Part shown: in pieces, positions 62,484 through 64,000 of the stretch
How the letters are laid out: the number at the start of each line of letters is the position of its first letter
Position numbering within the stretch: position 1 is the first letter of the stretch
From: Limosilactobacillus portuensis
Lineage (GTDB): Bacteria > Bacillota > Bacilli > Lactobacillales > Lactobacillaceae
Assembly (NCBI RefSeq): GCF_014838735.1
Contig: NZ_JABUXQ010000003.1
Coordinates: forward strand, 1 to 64,000
Direction of reading: 5' to 3'
Length of the DNA: 64,000 nucleotides
Program-made: the position numbers and the translations under genes
The notes under the pieces: generated by a model
The model's database searches: none
What the model was told of the DNA's origin: nothing
The model's input: the letters and a program-made list of their open reading frames with translations, nothing else

Positions 62484-63467
62484 ATGACTACTAATCATTA
62501 TTTTGACCCTAAGTTGAAGATTTTTGCTTTGAATTCAAACCGACCACTTGCCGAAAAGATCGCGGAACATGTTGGCGTTGAATTGGGTAAGTTGTCCGTT
62601 GACCGTTTTAGTGATGGTGAAATTCAAATTAACATTGAAGAAAGTGTTCGTGGTGATAATGTCTACGTTATCCAATCTACCTCAGCACCCGTTAATGATA
62701 ATTTGATGGAACTATTGATTATGGTTGACGCTTTACGTCGTGCTAGTGCAAAGACCATCAATGTGGTAATTCCTTACTATGGTTACGCACGTCAAGACCG
62801 GAAAGCACGTAGTCGGGAACCAATTACTGCTAAGTTAGTAGCGAATATGTTACAAAATTCTGGTGTTGATCGGGTAATCGCCTTAGATCTTCATGCTGCT
62901 CAAATTCAAGGGTTCTTCGATATTCCAGTTGATCACTTGATGGGAGCGCCATTATTGGCTGAATACTTTATTAAGGAGGGCGTTGCTCAAGATGCTGTTG
63001 TAATTTCACCAGATCATGGTGGGGTTACTCGAGCACGGGCATTAGCTGAATTCTTAAAGTCACCAATTGCGATTATTGATAAGCGTCGTCCACGAGCAAA
63101 CGTCGCTCAAATTATGAACATCATCGGGGATGTTAAGGGTAAAAAGTGTATCATGATTGATGACATGATTGATACTGCTGGAACCATTACCTTGGGAGCC
63201 CAAGCCTTAATTGATGCCGGAGCAAAAGAAGTTTATGCTTCCTGTACCCATGCGGTACTTTCGGGTCCAGCGATCGAACGGTTAGACAATTCGCCAATTA
63301 AAGAGGTTGTTGTGACTGATTCAATCCAACTGCCAAAGGAAAAGCAAATTGATAAGATTAAGCAAGTATCAGTTGCCCCGCTTATTGGAGCAGCTATTAA
63401 GCGGATTAACGAAAATCGGCCGGTTAGCCCATTATTCAAGAAAGTATTTAAGAGTGCGGAAATTTAA
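62484..63467 (+). CDS. prs: Ribose-phosphate pyrophosphokinase
   Basis: A 327-residue PRPP synthetase. [21 protein letters not shown] at the start, [39 protein letters not shown] and PRPP loop [12 protein letters not shown] are all intact, with [10 protein letters not shown] as the catalytic flexible loop. It starts with ATG 62484 behind GTGGAGG; the frame to 62472 is less well placed. It supplies PRPP for purines, pyrimidines and the effector of the nearby PurR. Confidence 0.96.
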   Translation: MTTNHYFDPKLKIFALNSNRPLAEKIAEHVGVELGKLSVDRFSDGEIQINIEESVRGDNVYVIQSTSAPVNDNLMELLIMVDALRRASAKTINVVIPYYGYARQDRKARSREPITAKLVANMLQNSGVDRVIALDLHAAQIQGFFDIPVDHLMGAPLLAEYFIKEGVAQDAVVISPDHGGVTRARALAEFLKSPIAIIDKRRPRANVAQIMNIIGDVKGKKCIMIDDMIDTAGTITLGAQALIDAGAKEVYASCTHAVLSGPAIERLDNSPIKEVVVTDSIQLPKEKQIDKIKQVSVAPLIGAAIKRINENRPVSPLFKKVFKSAEI

Positions 63468-63523
63468 TTATATAGAGAGCTTGATTCCCGCAATTATAAA
63501 TTTGAAAATTATCGGTAATAATT

Positions 63524-63570
63524 AGAAGCTGAGAAAAAACGTTTTGCTTTTTCTCAGCTTCTTCATTTTT
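63524..63570 (+). terminator. Intrinsic terminator after prs
   Basis: AGAAGCTGAGAAAAA pairs with TTTTTCTCAGCTTCT and is followed by TCATTTTT. Confidence 0.92.
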
Positions 63571-63656
63571 AACGATATTCTTAAGAGCAAGGTCGAGAAG
63601 AGTAGTAGTGAATTCAGCATGGTATAATTATTGGTGGAGAAAAAGGAGGAGTAATT

Positions 63657-64000
63657 ATGACAGTAAATAAGTTCTTCAAGAATGTTTCAGTAGGTGCTGC
63701 TGCGCTGACTCTTGTTCTAACGTTAGCCGGATGCGGTAATAGTCAATCGGCTAGTTCTCAGAAGAGCTCATCTGCCAATAGCAGTACTCAGTCGTCTGAA
63801 AATGACTCAACTAAGGCGGTTCGTTCAGCTAACCGTTCAATTCGGAATAATAACTTTCAAGCAGCATACGATAATTTAAATAACACCAATAATCGTTCAA
63901 ATGAAGCTAATAATTTAAAGGATGATTTACAAAATTATTTAACTGCTAAGCGCGCATATGATAATGGTGATTACCAAACTGCCTCTAACAATTTGAAACC
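63657..64000 (+). CDS. Lipoprotein with helical repeats (3' end outside window)
   Basis: The first 114 residues of a lipoprotein. A signal peptide with lipobox LAGC (Cys26) is followed by a Ser-rich spacer (about 28-48), then a helical segment in which AVRSANRSIRNNNFQAAYD and AKRAYDNGDYQTASNNL look like two tetratricopeptide-like repeats. It starts with ATG 63657 behind AAAAGGAGG; TATAAT lies at about 63623-63628. It is anchored outside the membrane; such proteins may hold or sense cell-surface partners, but no function is assigned. Confidence 0.82.
   Translation, partial: MTVNKFFKNVSVGAAALTLVLTLAGCGNSQSASSQKSSSANSSTQSSENDSTKAVRSANRSIRNNNFQAAYDNLNNTNNRSNEANNLKDDLQNYLTAKRAYDNGDYQTASNNLK

Overview
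The window looks like chromosomal sequence of a low-GC Gram-positive lactic acid bacterium. The best fit is a Lactobacillaceae species of the Limosilactobacillus type, judged from gene content, strong AGGAGG ribosome sites, T-box leaders, cre-type operators and Veg/RNase M5/PurR-type housekeeping genes. The species is not assigned. There is no rRNA, one tRNA (Thr, GGU anticodon), no CRISPR array, no insertion sequence and no prophage.

Layout. 1-6.2 kb: a partial gene end, an aldo/keto reductase, a PAP2 phosphatase, a 30-residue membrane peptide gene, a drug/metabolite transporter and a MacAB-like efflux operon (adaptor, ATPase, permease). 6.4-20 kb: sugar and sugar-phosphate metabolism, with two paralogous organophosphate-type transporters, a LacI regulator followed by an operator-rich promoter region, an MFS permease, pgi, fructokinase, a VOC protein, a zinc alcohol dehydrogenase, a SemiSWEET transporter, a drug-type MFS pump, a PPK2 kinase and a zinc-ribbon membrane protein. 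20-27.7 kb: an enolase-superfamily dehydratase, nth, a 0.75 kb gap with a promoter-to-terminator structured RNA candidate, an amino acid permease followed by an isoleucine-2-epimerase-like enzyme, and a marR/efflux pair. 27.7-32.3 kb: tRNA-Thr, a methionine-type T-box in front of two trans-sulfuration enzymes, a tandem repeat block, and a CLC chloride-channel gene broken by two stop codons. 32.4-44 kb: a Kef-type antiporter, gluconokinase-like kinase, HelD, ndk, and an alpha-galactoside locus (AraC regulator, LacS-type transporter broken by a TGA, intact GH36 alpha-galactosidase). 44-49 kb: an Fnr-like regulator divergent from NADH oxidase with an exact FNR-type box between them, a solitary DNA methyltransferase, and trpS behind a compact Trp T-box. 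49-54.3 kb: an overlapping operon of Ppx/GppA, HMG-CoA reductase, a HELLH protein of unknown function and an unusual sirtuin, then a 38-residue small gene and a DUF72 protein. 54.4-64 kb: the housekeeping block metG-tatD-rnmV-rsmA-veg-ispE-purR-glmU-prs and the start of a lipoprotein gene.

The most unusual signals are: (1) a family of long hairpin repeats that begins exactly at TAG stop codons of unrelated genes and keeps its pairing while its arms diverge; (2) the structured RNA candidate at about 22.29-22.67 kb; (3) in-frame nonsense codons in two membrane transporters; (4) the mevalonate/HELLH/sirtuin operon, whose sirtuin lacks half of its zinc cysteines; and (5) two well-supported small protein genes. 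No clear new defence or mobile system was found. All names rest on reading motifs and context by eye, without database searches.
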